Assembly (NCBI RefSeq): GCF_010723305.1
Contig: NZ_BLKW01000002.1
Coordinates: 1,054,001-1,118,000, forward strand
DNA: 64,000 bases
Direction of reading: 5' to 3'
DNA from: Mycobacterium botniense
GTDB lineage: Bacteria > Actinomycetota > Actinomycetes > Mycobacteriales > Mycobacteriaceae
The notes below the pieces were generated by a model. That model was not told the origin of the DNA, searched no databases, and saw nothing but the letters and a program-made list of their open reading frames with translations. Every line of letters begins with the position of its first letter. Position 1 is the first letter of the stretch. The translations under genes were made by a program, and so were the position numbers. Positions 12,434 through 21,315 of this stretch are shown piece by piece.

Positions 12434-12925
12434 ATGGCGCGCGTGTTCTCACTGTTGGCGCATGGTTTGCTGGGCTTGACGGTGATCGGCGCGATCGTCG
12501 TGTCGAACTGCGCTGTTTTCGCCAGGCCAACTGAGGGACCGCGGTTTTCGATGCTTGAGTGTGCATACTATTGCGTCGGTATCGCCTCGATCGTGCTGGG
12601 TTGGTATTTCAACATATGTTTCGTGCGTGATTACTCGTCTGGGGACGGCAATCCGATCTGGGGGCCCGGAAGTTGGTCGGATTACATCAGGCTGCTGTTC
12701 ACCAATCCAGCCGCCAGCTCCGCCGGCCAGGACTATACGATCGCGAACGTGGTTCTGCTGCCAATGTTTAGCATTGTCGACGGCTACCGTCACGGTGTGC
12801 GGCGTCCATGGCTGTACTTTGTGTGCAGCTTGTTCACCAGTTTTACATTTGCCTTCGCGTTCTACTTCGCCACCATCGAACGACAGCGTCGTCACCGGCG
12901 GTTGAGCGCTCAGGTTCCGGGCTGA
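12434..12925 (+). CDS. Four-helix membrane protein, DUF2834-like
   Basis: A 163-residue integral membrane protein starting at ATG MARVFSLLAHG. Hydrophobic segments are at about residues 5-25, 40-60, 100-118 and 125-145. The central segment contains SWSDYIRLLFTNPAASSAGQDYTIAN and MFSIVDGYRHGVRRPWLYFV, reminiscent of the DUF2834 family of small membrane proteins. No catalytic residues are evident. It sits in the place where Mtb carries the large sulfolipid gene block, and converges on serS after 9 bp. The family assignment is tentative, but the reading frame looks genuine. Confidence 0.7.
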   Translation: MARVFSLLAHGLLGLTVIGAIVVSNCAVFARPTEGPRFSMLECAYYCVGIASIVLGWYFNICFVRDYSSGDGNPIWGPGSWSDYIRLLFTNPAASSAGQDYTIANVVLLPMFSIVDGYRHGVRRPWLYFVCSLFTSFTFAFAFYFATIERQRRHRRLSAQVPG

Positions 12926-12934
12926 CCGCAGCGC

Positions 12935-14194
12935 TCAGTGCGTGGGCTCCAGCAGTTCGGTGCCCACGTAGGGGACGAGTGCGTCGGGGATCCGCACACT
13001 GCCGTCGGGTTGTTGGTGATTCTCCAGTATCGCCACCAGCCAGCGGGTGGTGGCCAAGGTGCCGTTGAGTGTTGCAGCGATGTGCGGCTTTCCGTTGGGA
13101 TCGCGGTAGCGCGTCGCCAGCCGGCGTGCCTGAAAGGTGGTGCAGTTCGACGTGGACGTCAGTTCGCGGTAGGTGCCTTGTGTCGGCAGCCAGGCCTCGC
13201 AGTCGAACTTCCGAGCCGCTGAGGAACCGAGATCGCCTGCGGCCACGTCGATTACCCGATAGGGCACCTCGACCTTGGCTAACATTTCGCGTTGCCAGTG
13301 CAGCAATCGTTCATGCTCGGTTTCAGCGTGGGCGGGCATGCAGTAGACGAACGCTTCCACCTTGTCGAACTGATGCACCCGGATGATGCCGCGCGTGTCT
13401 TTGCCGTGGCTGCCGGCCTCACGCCGAAAGCACGACGACCAGCCCACATAGCGCAGGGGCCCGGCGGACAGGTCAAGGATTTCGTCTGCGTGGTAGCCGG
13501 CCAGGGGAACTTCGGAAGTACCGACCAAATAAAGGTCGTCAGACTCCACGCGGTACACCTCTTCGGCGTGGGCGCCGAGAAACCCGGTACCGGACATCAC
13601 CTCGGGACGCACCAGCACCGGCGGGATCATCGCGATGAACCCGTTGTCGACGGCCAACCGCATCGCCAGCTGCAAGAGCCCCAGCTGCAGCAGCGCACCC
13701 CGGCCCGTCAGGAAATAAAACCGCGAGCCGGACACTTTGGCACCGCGCTGCATGTCGATGAGCCCCAGTGCCTCACCGAGTTCGACATGGTCACGCGGGT
13801 TTTCGACGGCGGCGGGCTCACCGACGACATCCAGGACGCGATAGTCGTCTTCCCCGCCGGGGGGCACGTCGTCGAGGATGACGTTCGGGATCGCCAGATG
13901 GGCCGCAGTGAACGCCGCCTCGGCCTGCGCCTGAGCGGCCTCGGCGGCCTTGACCTGTTCGGCCAGTTCCCTGGCCCGCGCTAGCAGTGCCGCACGCTCG
14001 TCGCCGGAGGCGGTACTCACGTTCTTGCTCGCAGCCTTCTGTTCGGCGCGCAGTGAGTCCGCCGTGGAGATCGCCGCCCGGCGGGCGGCATCAGCGGCCA
14101 GCAAGGCGTCCACCAGAGCGGGGTCTTCGCCGCGGCTGACCTGAGAACGCCGGACCGCGTCGGGGTTATCCCGCAGCAGCTTCAGGTCGATCAC
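12935..14194 (-). CDS. serS: Seryl-tRNA synthetase
   Basis: SerRS charges tRNA-Ser and tRNA-Sec with serine in the cytoplasm. The 419-residue protein starts at GTG (coding [17 protein letters not shown]). The N-terminal long antiparallel coiled-coil arm that binds the tRNA spans about residues 30-105 (Ala/Glu/Lys-rich). Class II motif 2 is seen as [20 protein letters not shown] and motif 3 as [19 protein letters not shown] near the C-terminus. The length equals that of the Mtb enzyme. It is transcribed divergently from the septum-formation gene. No T-box or other leader is apparent in the short upstream space. Confidence 0.97.
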   Translation of the reverse strand: MIDLKLLRDNPDAVRRSQVSRGEDPALVDALLAADAARRAAISTADSLRAEQKAASKNVSTASGDERAALLARARELAEQVKAAEAAQAQAEAAFTAAHLAIPNVILDDVPPGGEDDYRVLDVVGEPAAVENPRDHVELGEALGLIDMQRGAKVSGSRFYFLTGRGALLQLGLLQLAMRLAVDNGFIAMIPPVLVRPEVMSGTGFLGAHAEEVYRVESDDLYLVGTSEVPLAGYHADEILDLSAGPLRYVGWSSCFRREAGSHGKDTRGIIRVHQFDKVEAFVYCMPAHAETEHERLLHWQREMLAKVEVPYRVIDVAAGDLGSSAARKFDCEAWLPTQGTYRELTSTSNCTTFQARRLATRYRDPNGKPHIAATLNGTLATTRWLVAILENHQQPDGSVRIPDALVPYVGTELLEPTH

Positions 14195-14310
14195 GACCTT
14201 TAACCTACTTTCGGTCGCCGGGGCCGAGCGTCGCCGGCCTGGCGCCCGGAGCCAGGATCCCACATGCAACAGCTTTCACGCCGGTCATGCAGCCTGTCAG
14301 AATGGAGCGG

Positions 14311-15664
14311 ATGCCAGACGCAACCGACCAGGACGATTCACCGGCCGCCGCTCAACAGCCGCGGGCGGCACGGCGTCGGCTGCCCTCCTGGCATGCCCTG
14401 CGCGCCACGTCGACACGACGCACCCTGCTGCTGACCGCCCTGGGTGGCCTGCTCATTGCCGGCGTGGTCACCGCGGTGCCGAGCGGCGACACCGGTCCGG
14501 GGCGGCTGGTGGGTTACATGGTCGCTAACCCGGTGCCCAGCACCGGCGTCAAGAGCAACGAAGCTTTCAACCGCGCCACCAGCGGCGACTGTCTGATGTG
14601 GCCGGAGAACCTGCCCGAGGCGGCCAGTATCGTCGAGTGCAAAGACGAACACCGTTTCGAGGTCGCCGAGTCCATCGATATGCGGACCTTCCCGGGCTCG
14701 GAGTACGGTCCCGATTCGGCGCCGCCGTCAGCTGCTCGTATCGAGCAGATCAGCCAGGAGCAGTGCGAGGCTGCGGTCCGGCGCTACCTGGGAAACCACT
14801 ACGACCCCAACAGCAAGTTCAGCATCAGTATGCTGTGGTCGGGTGACCGCGCCTGGCGCCAGTCTGGTGACCGCCGCGTGCTGTGCGGCCTGCAACTGCC
14901 CGGCCCCAACAACCAACAGGCCGCTTTCCAGGGCCGGGTCGCCAACCTTGATCAATCGAAGGTCTGGCCGGCGGGAACTTGTCTCGGTATCGACCCTGCT
15001 ACCAACCAACCCACCGATACCCCGGTCGACTGCGCAGGACCGCATGCCATGGAGGTCACCGGCAGTGTCAACCTCGCCGAGAGATTCCCCGGCGCGCTGC
15101 CCCCTGAACCTGAGCAGGACACTTTTATCAAAGACTCGTGCACCCGGCTGACAGAGGCTTACCTTGCCCCGGTCCAGTTGCGCAACACCACGCTGACGCT
15201 GACCTATAACACCGTCTCGCTGCCCAGCTGGGCGGCCGGTAGCCGGGAAGTTTCCTGCAGTATCGGCGCGACCCTGGGCAACGGTGGCTGGGCGACATTG
15301 CTCAACAGCGCCAAGGGTCCGCTGCTGATCAATGGCCAGCCACCCATCCCGCCGCCGGAGATCCCCCCAAGAGCGGCTCAACCCGCCGCCGATCCCGGTG
15401 CCCCCCGTGCCGCTGAGCCAGGGCACCTCGACGGCATCGACCGGGCAACGGCCGGGCAACCAGCACCTGCCGCACCAACCTGCCGAGCCGGCTCCGCAGT
15501 CGCCGCCGCAGCCGGCGCCCGCCGTACCGCCATCTCCGGGTGCTGAAGCGCCACCACCGGCGGCTGCGGGTGGCGAACCCCCACCGCCGCCTCCCCCGGC
15601 GCCGATGGAAGCCCCACCGGCCCCGCCACCGCCGGCTCCGGCCGCACCCGCACCAGGAGCATGA
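14311..15664 (+). pseudogene. Septum-formation-type membrane protein (Rv3835-like), frameshifted
   Basis: An N-terminal cytoplasmic basic region, one membrane segment (about residues 37-56, TLLLTALGGLLIAGVV) and an extracellular domain with many paired cysteines (DCLMWPE, VECKDEH, CGLQLPG, CLGID, DCAGPH) match the mycobacterial septum-formation family. As written the frame turns Ala/Arg-rich at about 15369 and stops at 15546. Removing one C from the six-C run at 15363-15368 restores a Pro-rich tail (PPPIPVPPVPLSQG and later poly-Pro) to a TGA at 15662-15664. The repaired protein has 450 residues against 449 in Mtb. The MPDATDQ start with GGAGCGG upstream is preferred over ATGs at 14287 and 14302. 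The next gene begins 5 bp later. Confidence 0.82.
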
Positions 15665-15668
15665 TCCG

Positions 15669-16019
15669 ATGGCCGTGCGGATGGACCCGGGGCGGTTCGA
15701 CGAACTGGTTTCCCACGCACTGGACCTGATCCCGCAGGAGCTCGCCGCGGCTATGGACAACGTCGTCGTTCTCGTCGCCGAGCGCCACCCCGAAGAACCT
15801 GACCTGCTCGGACTGTACGACGGGGTAGCGCTGACCGAACGCGACTCCAGCTACGCCGGCGCGCTACCGGATACGATCACGATCTACCGGGAAGCGCTGC
15901 TGGACGCCTGTCATTCCGATGCCGAGGTTGTCGAGCAGGTGATGATCACGGTGATCCACGAGGTTGCTCACCACTTCGGGATCGACGACGACCGGCTGGA
16001 GGAACTCGGCTGGGCCTGA
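15669..16019 (+). CDS. Mini-zincin metallopeptidase-like protein (Rv3836-like)
   Basis: A 116-residue acidic protein with the zinc-protease signature HEVAHHFGID near residue 99 (HExxH followed downstream by acidic residues), as in the Zincin_1 family of small bacterial metallopeptidase-like proteins. Upstream it carries IPQELAAAMDNVVVLVAE and LGLYDGVALTER, conserved features of that family. It starts at an ATG 5 bp after the repaired stop of the septum-formation gene, so the two are probably cotranscribed. Proteolytic activity is not established for the family; the zinc-binding motif is intact here. Confidence 0.8.
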   Translation: MAVRMDPGRFDELVSHALDLIPQELAAAMDNVVVLVAERHPEEPDLLGLYDGVALTERDSSYAGALPDTITIYREALLDACHSDAEVVEQVMITVIHEVAHHFGIDDDRLEELGWA

Positions 16020-16085
16020 CAATGACTGGCAATCGATGGGCGTGGCATCGACGGGTTTGTCCGCGCCGGGTGCTAAGAACAGCCC

Positions 16086-16283
16086 ATGGGTACCAGCTGC
16101 CGCGGTTGTCGTGAAGACTTGGCTCACTGCCACGGCACCGTCATTCGCCATGCGCTGCGCCGACCGGAGTGCACTGACGACGGCTGCGACGACCCCGAGC
16201 TGATTCCGCACACCTTTGTGATCGAGTGCGACATGGTCGGCTGCGGGTGCGGTGAACCGGTCGCGCTGGCCGCCGGTATGTGA
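16086..16283 (+). CDS. Small cysteine-rich protein, putative metal binder
   Basis: A 65-residue frame starting at ATG MGTSCRGCRED and ending VALAAGM. It has eight cysteines (positions 5, 8, 15, 29, 34, 48, 53 and 55) and several histidines, arranged as CxxC, CxH, C-x4-C and C-x4-C-x-C, a spacing that suggests structural zinc or Fe-S binding. It lies 66 bp after the mini-zincin on the same strand. The ribosome-binding site is weak. The high cysteine density argues against a chance frame, but no family is recognised. Confidence 0.55.
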   Translation: MGTSCRGCREDLAHCHGTVIRHALRRPECTDDGCDDPELIPHTFVIECDMVGCGCGEPVALAAGM

Positions 16284-16321
16284 TCTCGAAGGTGCCCGGC
16301 CAGCGTGGTGCCGCGAGCTGC

Positions 16322-17011
16322 TCAGGCCATCGGGTCGGTGTTGCAGCGCACCGCGTCGGCGATTGGAGCCGGCGCGGGCTCGGGGGAGAACGGCGGCGAC
16401 AGCTCACCCCAGCGCACACAACTCCATCGGCCGTCGGTGATGGGGATCAGCACCACCGATTCAGTGTTGCCGAGATGGTGATCCAGCACGAACCCGCCGT
16501 CCACGCCGGCCAGCGCAGCGGCCGCCAGCCGGATCGCCGCACCGTGGCTCACGACGATGATGTCGCCGGTCCAGTCATGGTCGTCGAGGTAACGGATGCG
16601 CAGATCGGTGAGCACCGGCAGGTAGCGGTCCAACACGTCGCGCCCGGTTTCCCCCCCGGGTAGCGGCACCTCCAGTTCACCGTGATGCCACCGCTGGTAG
16701 ATCGCGTTGAACTCGGCAACCGCTTCGTCGTCGTTGCGGTTTTCCAATTCCCCGACCTGCACTTCGTGGATGCCGGCGACTTCGCGGATCGGCACCCCCA
16801 GTTCGGCGCCGATCACCGCGGCGGTCTCCGCGGCTCGGGCCGCGACCGAATGGATCACCATCGCGGGCCGCGGCGAACGGGTACGCGCAAATATACGGGC
16901 CTGATCCCGACCCAGAGGTGTCAAGCTGGTTCCTGGCGGTAACGTGTCCAGCCGGCGCTCCAGGTTGCCGTAGGACTGGGCGTGCCGCACCAGCACCAAA
17001 CGACCGCTCAT
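16322..17011 (-). CDS. Histidine phosphatase / phosphoglycerate-mutase family protein (Rv3837c-like)
   Basis: A 229-residue histidine-phosphatase superfamily protein. The catalytic LVLVRHAQSYGNLERR motif (RHxxS) is at residues 5-20. The second active-site histidine lies in IIVVSHGAAIRL near residue 170, and HEVQVGELENRN supplies the acidic proton donor region. Substrates in the family range from 3-phosphoglycerate to small phospho-metabolites, so a mutase activity cannot be assumed. The start overlaps the pheA stop as ATGA, so both come from one message. Mtb has the same pair. Confidence 0.88.
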   Translation of the reverse strand: MSGRLVLVRHAQSYGNLERRLDTLPPGTSLTPLGRDQARIFARTRSPRPAMVIHSVAARAAETAAVIGAELGVPIREVAGIHEVQVGELENRNDDEAVAEFNAIYQRWHHGELEVPLPGGETGRDVLDRYLPVLTDLRIRYLDDHDWTGDIIVVSHGAAIRLAAAALAGVDGGFVLDHHLGNTESVVLIPITDGRWSCVRWGELSPPFSPEPAPAPIADAVRCNTDPMA

Positions 17012-17955
17012 TGCGCGGTGCCTCCGGCGGGATCCGGTTTTCCTTCCCGTAACCGGGCCAGCCAGCGGGCTGCTTCGTCGCACGGCGGTGGTTGTGCGCC
17101 CGCTAGTACACCGGTGGGCCAAGAACCGAGGTATCGCACATCGGCACAACGGCGGTGCAAGGCTTTAAGTGCCTCGGCAACCGCGTCGTCGTCGATATGG
17201 CCGACACAGTCCAGGAAAAACATGTAGGCGCCCAGTTCGGTGCGGGTGGGCCGAGACTCGATCCGGGTCAGGTCGATTCCGCGGATGCCGAACTCGCTCA
17301 GCGCAGCGACCAGGGCCCCGGGCGTATTGTGGATCCGCAACACGACCGACGTCCGGTCGGCCCCCGTTCGGGGCGGCGGCGGCCCGGGCGGGCCGACCAG
17401 CAGGAAGCGGGTGCGGGCGTTGGGTTCATCGACGACGCCGTCGGCCAGCGCCGTTAACCCGCAGTGGTGGGCGGCCAGCGCTGAACTGACCGCGGCGTCG
17501 ACCTGGCCATCGGCGACCTGCTGCGCAGCGTCCGCATTGGAGTTCGCCGGCCGCAGCTCCGCGACCGGCAGATGGGTGGCCAGCCAGTGCCGCACCTGCG
17601 CGGCCGCCATGGGAAAAGCAGCGACCGTGCGAACGTCGGCGACGGTCCGGCCGGGCTTGACGACGATGCTGAACGCCACATCCAGCGTTGTCTCGGCGAA
17701 CACTTGCAGCGGCGAACCCATGGCCAGGCTGTCCAGGGTGGGCACCACAGGCCCTTCGATCGAGTTCTCGATGGGCACGCACGCGTAATCGACTACGCCG
17801 TCACGAACAGCGTCGAGTGCGGCAGGCGTGCTTTCGCTGGGCACACGCCGCACGGTAGCGGGGCCGTGGTCGGGGACCATGCCTGCGGCCGCCAGCTGCA
17901 GCAGCGCCGCTTCGGTGAACGTTCCTTCCGGGCCGAGATACGCGATGCGGACCAC
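17008..17955 (-). CDS. pheA: Prephenate dehydratase
   Basis: PheA converts prephenate to phenylpyruvate with loss of water and CO2, the committed step to phenylalanine. The 315-residue protein starts at GTG (MVRIAYLGPEGTF). The catalytic domain contains IENSIEGPV near residue 65 and the TRFLLVG block (TRF motif with the catalytic Thr) near 185. A C-terminal ACT regulatory domain begins at TSVVLRIHNTPGALVAAL and includes the ESRPTRTELG loop that binds phenylalanine for feedback inhibition. It is not fused to chorismate mutase. A TTG two codons upstream is a less likely start. The gene is followed by a 4-bp overlap with the phosphatase gene. Confidence 0.95.
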   Translation of the reverse strand: MVRIAYLGPEGTFTEAALLQLAAAGMVPDHGPATVRRVPSESTPAALDAVRDGVVDYACVPIENSIEGPVVPTLDSLAMGSPLQVFAETTLDVAFSIVVKPGRTVADVRTVAAFPMAAAQVRHWLATHLPVAELRPANSNADAAQQVADGQVDAAVSSALAAHHCGLTALADGVVDEPNARTRFLLVGPPGPPPPRTGADRTSVVLRIHNTPGALVAALSEFGIRGIDLTRIESRPTRTELGAYMFFLDCVGHIDDDAVAEALKALHRRCADVRYLGSWPTGVLAGAQPPPCDEAARWLARLREGKPDPAGGTAQ

Positions 17956-18103
17956 GACCAAACAGTAACCGGGTCGACAGAATTGCGCTGGTGCGCAGCA
18001 GAGTTTGTGTTAGCTCTGTCCGATTGACGCAGCCGGTGGCTGCCCGCTTGGCAATGCGTCGCTTAGCCGGGCGCCGCTCACGCGGACCATTGGGGCGGCT
18101 ACC

Positions 18104-18886
18104 GTGTCGGGCGTGACCGCGCTGCCCGGTGAACCCGAAATGCCGCCGGCGCCGCGCCGGACGCTGGGCATCGAGGTCGCCGTTGTGCTGGGCGTCACCT
18201 TCGGCGTCAGCGCCCTCACCGCGATCCTGCAGCTCATCGATGAGGTTCTGCGTAATCTGGGCGCGCAGCGGATCCCGATCAACCCGCGACGCTCCTACTT
18301 TGACCTGATCGATCTCGGGCTGAACCTCGCGGTCATCGCACAACTGGTCGCCTGGGGTGCTCTGGGGGTGTATCTGCTGTGGCGTAGCGGTGTGAGTCCG
18401 GCGCGAATCGGGCTGGGGCGGATCCGCTGGCGGGCCGATGTGCTGGGCGGCACTGGTCTGGCCGCCGTGGTCGGCCTGCCCGGATTAGCCGGCTATCTCG
18501 CGGCGCGGACGGTGGGGATTAACGCCTCCGTCATTCCCTCCGGCCTGGGCCCGACCTGGTGGCGGGTGCCGGTGCTGGTTGGGATGGCGTTCGCCGACGG
18601 CTGGGCGGAAGAGGTGCTCGTGGTCGGCTATCTGCTGACCCGGCTTGGGCAGCTGGGCATCCGCCCTGGCGTCGCACTGGCCTGCTCAAGTGTGCTGCGC
18701 GGTGTTTACCACCTCTACCAAGGGTTTGGTGCCGGGCTGGGTAACTGCGCGATGGGGCTGGTGTTCGGGTATGTGTGGCGCCGCACCGGCCGACTCTGGC
18801 CGCTGGTGATCGCGCATGGTCTCATCGACACTGTCGCGTTCGTCGGTTATGCACTCCTGGCCGGTCATCTGGGCTGGCTACGCTGA
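18104..18886 (+). CDS. CPBP-family intramembrane metalloprotease
   Basis: A 260-residue polytopic membrane protein of the CPBP (Abi / CAAX protease-like) family. Motif 1 is DGWAEEVLVVGY with adjacent glutamates 169 and 170. Motif 2 is represented by VLRGVYHLYQG with His203, and motif 3 by IAHGLIDT with His238 and Asp242, so the metal-binding residues appear present. The usual arginine after the EE pair is not in its normal place. About seven hydrophobic segments are visible. Substrate unknown; relatives process prenylated proteins or act in stress responses. It replaces the Rv3839-bfrB segment found at this position in Mtb. Confidence 0.85.
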   Translation: MSGVTALPGEPEMPPAPRRTLGIEVAVVLGVTFGVSALTAILQLIDEVLRNLGAQRIPINPRRSYFDLIDLGLNLAVIAQLVAWGALGVYLLWRSGVSPARIGLGRIRWRADVLGGTGLAAVVGLPGLAGYLAARTVGINASVIPSGLGPTWWRVPVLVGMAFADGWAEEVLVVGYLLTRLGQLGIRPGVALACSSVLRGVYHLYQGFGAGLGNCAMGLVFGYVWRRTGRLWPLVIAHGLIDTVAFVGYALLAGHLGWLR

Positions 18887-18992
18887 AACGCCCGGCTCCG
18901 GTCCTGGCCGCCGTCATGTGCTGCCCGTCGCCGCCATCGGGGTGCGGCACTGTGGGGTGCACTGTGCGGTGAGACATCGCTGCCGCGGATCG

Positions 18993-19811
18993 TCACCGGC
19001 TCGCCGTCGACCCGTTCTGCAGCCAGGCCTTGGTCCGCCCGGGGTAGTGAGTGGCGATCCAGGCCACTCCAAGATCCCGGCAGAAGGTGACGTCGTCGAA
19101 CGTATCGACATTCCAACAGTACAGAGCCCGGCCCTGCGCCGCGGCACGGTCGACGAGTTCCGGATGGTCACGCAGCGTGGTGATCGACGGCCCGACGGCG
19201 GTGGCACCGACCGCGGTCGCTGCGCTACTGGCCAGATACCAGGCGGCGCGCCCGAGCAACACCGTCGGCAGCAGCGGTGCCGCGCGGCGAATCCGCCAGA
19301 CCGCGGCCGCCGAAAACGACATCACCACGGCCCGGGATCGGTCGGCGGAGGCCGGCGCGGCAATACCGAACCGGTGCAGCAGCGCTAACACCTTGCTTTC
19401 CACCAGTGCGCCGTACCGGACAGGATGTTTGGTTTCGATGAAGATCTTCACCGGACGCCGCCAGTCCAGGACCAGCGCGACGAGGGCGTCCAGCGTCAAC
19501 AGGCTCGTATCACCATGAGCACCGTCGGGGCGCCAGCTGACATGCCACGCGCCGTATTCCAATTCGCGCAACTGGGCCAACGTCATCGTGCTGACCAAGC
19601 CGGCACCGGTCGATGTGCGGTCCAGGCGACGGTCATGGACGCACACCAAGTGACCGTCGCGGGTCAGCCGTACATCGCATTCCACCCCGTCAGCCCCCTC
19701 TTTGAGGGCAAGGTCATAGGCCGCGAGGGTATGTTCCGGCCGAGCTGCCGATGCCCCACGATGAGCGACCACAAAAGGGTGCCCGGTCAGCACCCTATCG
19801 GCCGACGTCAT
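18993..19811 (-). CDS. glpQ1: Glycerophosphodiester phosphodiesterase GlpQ1
   Basis: GlpQ1 hydrolyses glycerophosphodiesters to glycerol-3-phosphate and an alcohol, recycling phospholipid head groups. The 272-residue protein begins at ATG MTSADRVLTG and shows the family's catalytic HRGASAARPEHT motif at residues 17-28, GADGVECDVRLTRDGHLVCVHD with the metal-binding Glu and Asp, and YCWNVDT in the C-terminal half of the TIM barrel. There is no signal peptide, so it is probably cytosolic. It is nearly identical in layout to Mtb Rv3842c. It lies 4 bp downstream of a zinc-ribbon membrane protein on the same strand. Confidence 0.93.
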   Translation of the reverse strand: MTSADRVLTGHPFVVAHRGASAARPEHTLAAYDLALKEGADGVECDVRLTRDGHLVCVHDRRLDRTSTGAGLVSTMTLAQLRELEYGAWHVSWRPDGAHGDTSLLTLDALVALVLDWRRPVKIFIETKHPVRYGALVESKVLALLHRFGIAAPASADRSRAVVMSFSAAAVWRIRRAAPLLPTVLLGRAAWYLASSAATAVGATAVGPSITTLRDHPELVDRAAAQGRALYCWNVDTFDDVTFCRDLGVAWIATHYPGRTKAWLQNGSTASR

Positions 19812-19815
19812 ACCC

Positions 19816-20841
19816 CTATGCTGCCGGTTCCCGGCCCTGCAGCTCAACCGTGGCGGCGGGGGACAGGGAGCCCTGCCCGTCCACGGGCACCACCACCCAC
19901 CGATGCGCAGGCCGTTCAATCGGTTTGCGCTCAAACCCATCGAACACTCGCACGAGAGTCGCCAGTGTCGCCGCCGCCAGCAGATAGCCGAGCGTCATCG
20001 CGACAGTGTTATTCGCGATTCCCTGCGCGTCGTGGGCCCGACTGGTCGCGATAGCAAAAACCGATACCCCGGTGCTGGCGATCCACACGATCCACCACAT
20101 CAGGATCGGCCTCCGTAACCGGGCATAGAGCTTTTCGAGCATGGCCAGCTCGATGACGTACACCGGGGCCCACGCCAGGTTCACCAGCGGGACCAGGCAG
20201 CCCGCCCACAAACTCCAGCCGGGGCGCGGCTCGTGCCGGCCATAGTGCATGAACGCGGCGGCTCGCCGCGCAATCAGCCATCGGATCAACACCACGGCGC
20301 ACGCGATCACCGCTGCGATCGCCGCCAGGCTCACTCCTACTCCAAGCCAGACCGCAGCCGCAGCCACCAGCGGGTTCAGCAATGTGTTGCGATTGATGAC
20401 CAGCAACACGTATCGCACCACATACACCAGTGCGGCGATGGCGAACACCACGAGGGTGGCGAACAAGGTCGTATGTACCGTCGTCGCCGGCGGCCCCTGC
20501 CGTACCGGTGACGCCCGCTGCTGGGCGGCTTCGCCGACCTGATCGGCCAGACTCCACCGCGGTATGACGGTGTAGCGCGGAGTGGGCCCAAGAGGTTTGC
20601 GTGGCGGCCGCCGCGGCGGCGGAGCACCCGGACGCACCGCGATCCACCGGTAGCCCGGTGGCAGCTGCGGCGCTGGACGCTGGCTGGCGGTGACCGGCGC
20701 CTGGGTCGGTCCCTGTGCGCTCCACCGCGGGTCGGCCTCCGGCAACGGCGCCAGTAGCGCGCCGCGGCAGCGGGGACACCACATGCGCTGGCGGTCGCGC
20801 ACATTCCACCGCGTGCCGCACTGAGAGCACACTTGGATCAC
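19816..20841 (-). CDS. Zinc-ribbon, multi-spanning membrane protein, DUF4328-like (Rv3843c-like)
   Basis: A 341-residue protein with an N-terminal zinc ribbon (CSQCGTRW...MWCPRCRG, two CxxC pairs at residues 5-8 and 22-25), a Pro-rich linker (about 50-95), and a C-terminal membrane domain with about six hydrophobic segments (from about residue 122). The membrane part contains WSLWAGCLVPLVNLAWAPVYVIELAMLEK, typical of DUF4328 proteins. The size matches Mtb Rv3843c (342). Function unknown; zinc-ribbon/membrane combinations are often sensors. It is likely cotranscribed with glpQ1. Confidence 0.82.
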   Translation of the reverse strand: MIQVCSQCGTRWNVRDRQRMWCPRCRGALLAPLPEADPRWSAQGPTQAPVTASQRPAPQLPPGYRWIAVRPGAPPPRRPPRKPLGPTPRYTVIPRWSLADQVGEAAQQRASPVRQGPPATTVHTTLFATLVVFAIAALVYVVRYVLLVINRNTLLNPLVAAAAVWLGVGVSLAAIAAVIACAVVLIRWLIARRAAAFMHYGRHEPRPGWSLWAGCLVPLVNLAWAPVYVIELAMLEKLYARLRRPILMWWIVWIASTGVSVFAIATSRAHDAQGIANNTVAMTLGYLLAAATLATLVRVFDGFERKPIERPAHRWVVVPVDGQGSLSPAATVELQGREPAA

Positions 20842-21315
20842 CCGCTCAGCCTAACGGCGGCCGGTCTTCGCACGCATCGCGCGTGGATCACGGTCGCCTC
20901 CAGACTGGCAGCTCCGCCGCAGTTCGTCGGCTTTTCGGAGATCGGCTTGGCGCTCTCGGCGGTCGGTCGCGGCCCGCGCCACACAGCCGGACGCCCGGTC
21001 GACGGCAGGCCGCAGCTACTTCCCGCTATCCACAATTTCCACAGCTTTATCCACAGGGGTTTGTGGGTCAGCACATCATTGACGTCGTGTCAATACGGAT
21101 ATCGATGAGGAACCTGTGGATAACATGAGCCGATCGCCGATCGTCATCGACAGGCCAGCCGCTGGTCGAGCGAAACCCATTGCCGCGCTAACTAAACACA
21201 GTGCCCACCGAGCGGACGAATCCACGCACCGCTCAGCGGTGAAATTGCAGCAAAGTATTTGTATAGTCCACTCATTATAAATAATAGAGGCACAGCCTGT
21301 GAGAGGCCTGAGACC
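20842..21315. promoter_or_regulatory. 474-bp intergenic region with AT-rich promoter before the phosphatase gene
   Basis: No convincing gene is present. The left part is GC-rich. The middle holds a group of DnaA-box-like motifs (listed separately). The right end is AT-rich, with TTGTATAGT and CATTATAAATAAT at about 21259-21290, the best -10-like sequences here, followed by GAGAGG as the ribosome-binding site 9 bp before the phosphatase ATG. Confidence 0.5.
21026..21123. promoter_or_regulatory. Cluster of DnaA-box-like sites
   Basis: Three 9-mers lie in tandem: CTATCCACA (21026-21034), ATTTCCACA (21035-21043) and a perfect TTATCCACA (21047-21055). A perfect copy in the opposite orientation, TGTGGATAA, is at 21115-21123. 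TTATCCACA is the classic strong DnaA box. The neighbourhood has no dnaA or dnaN gene, so this is probably not oriC; it may titrate DnaA or regulate a neighbouring promoter. Confidence 0.5.

Noticed and set aside
21026..21123. The chromosomal origin oriC
   Set aside because: oriC in mycobacteria lies between dnaA and dnaN; neither gene is here and there are only two perfect boxes.
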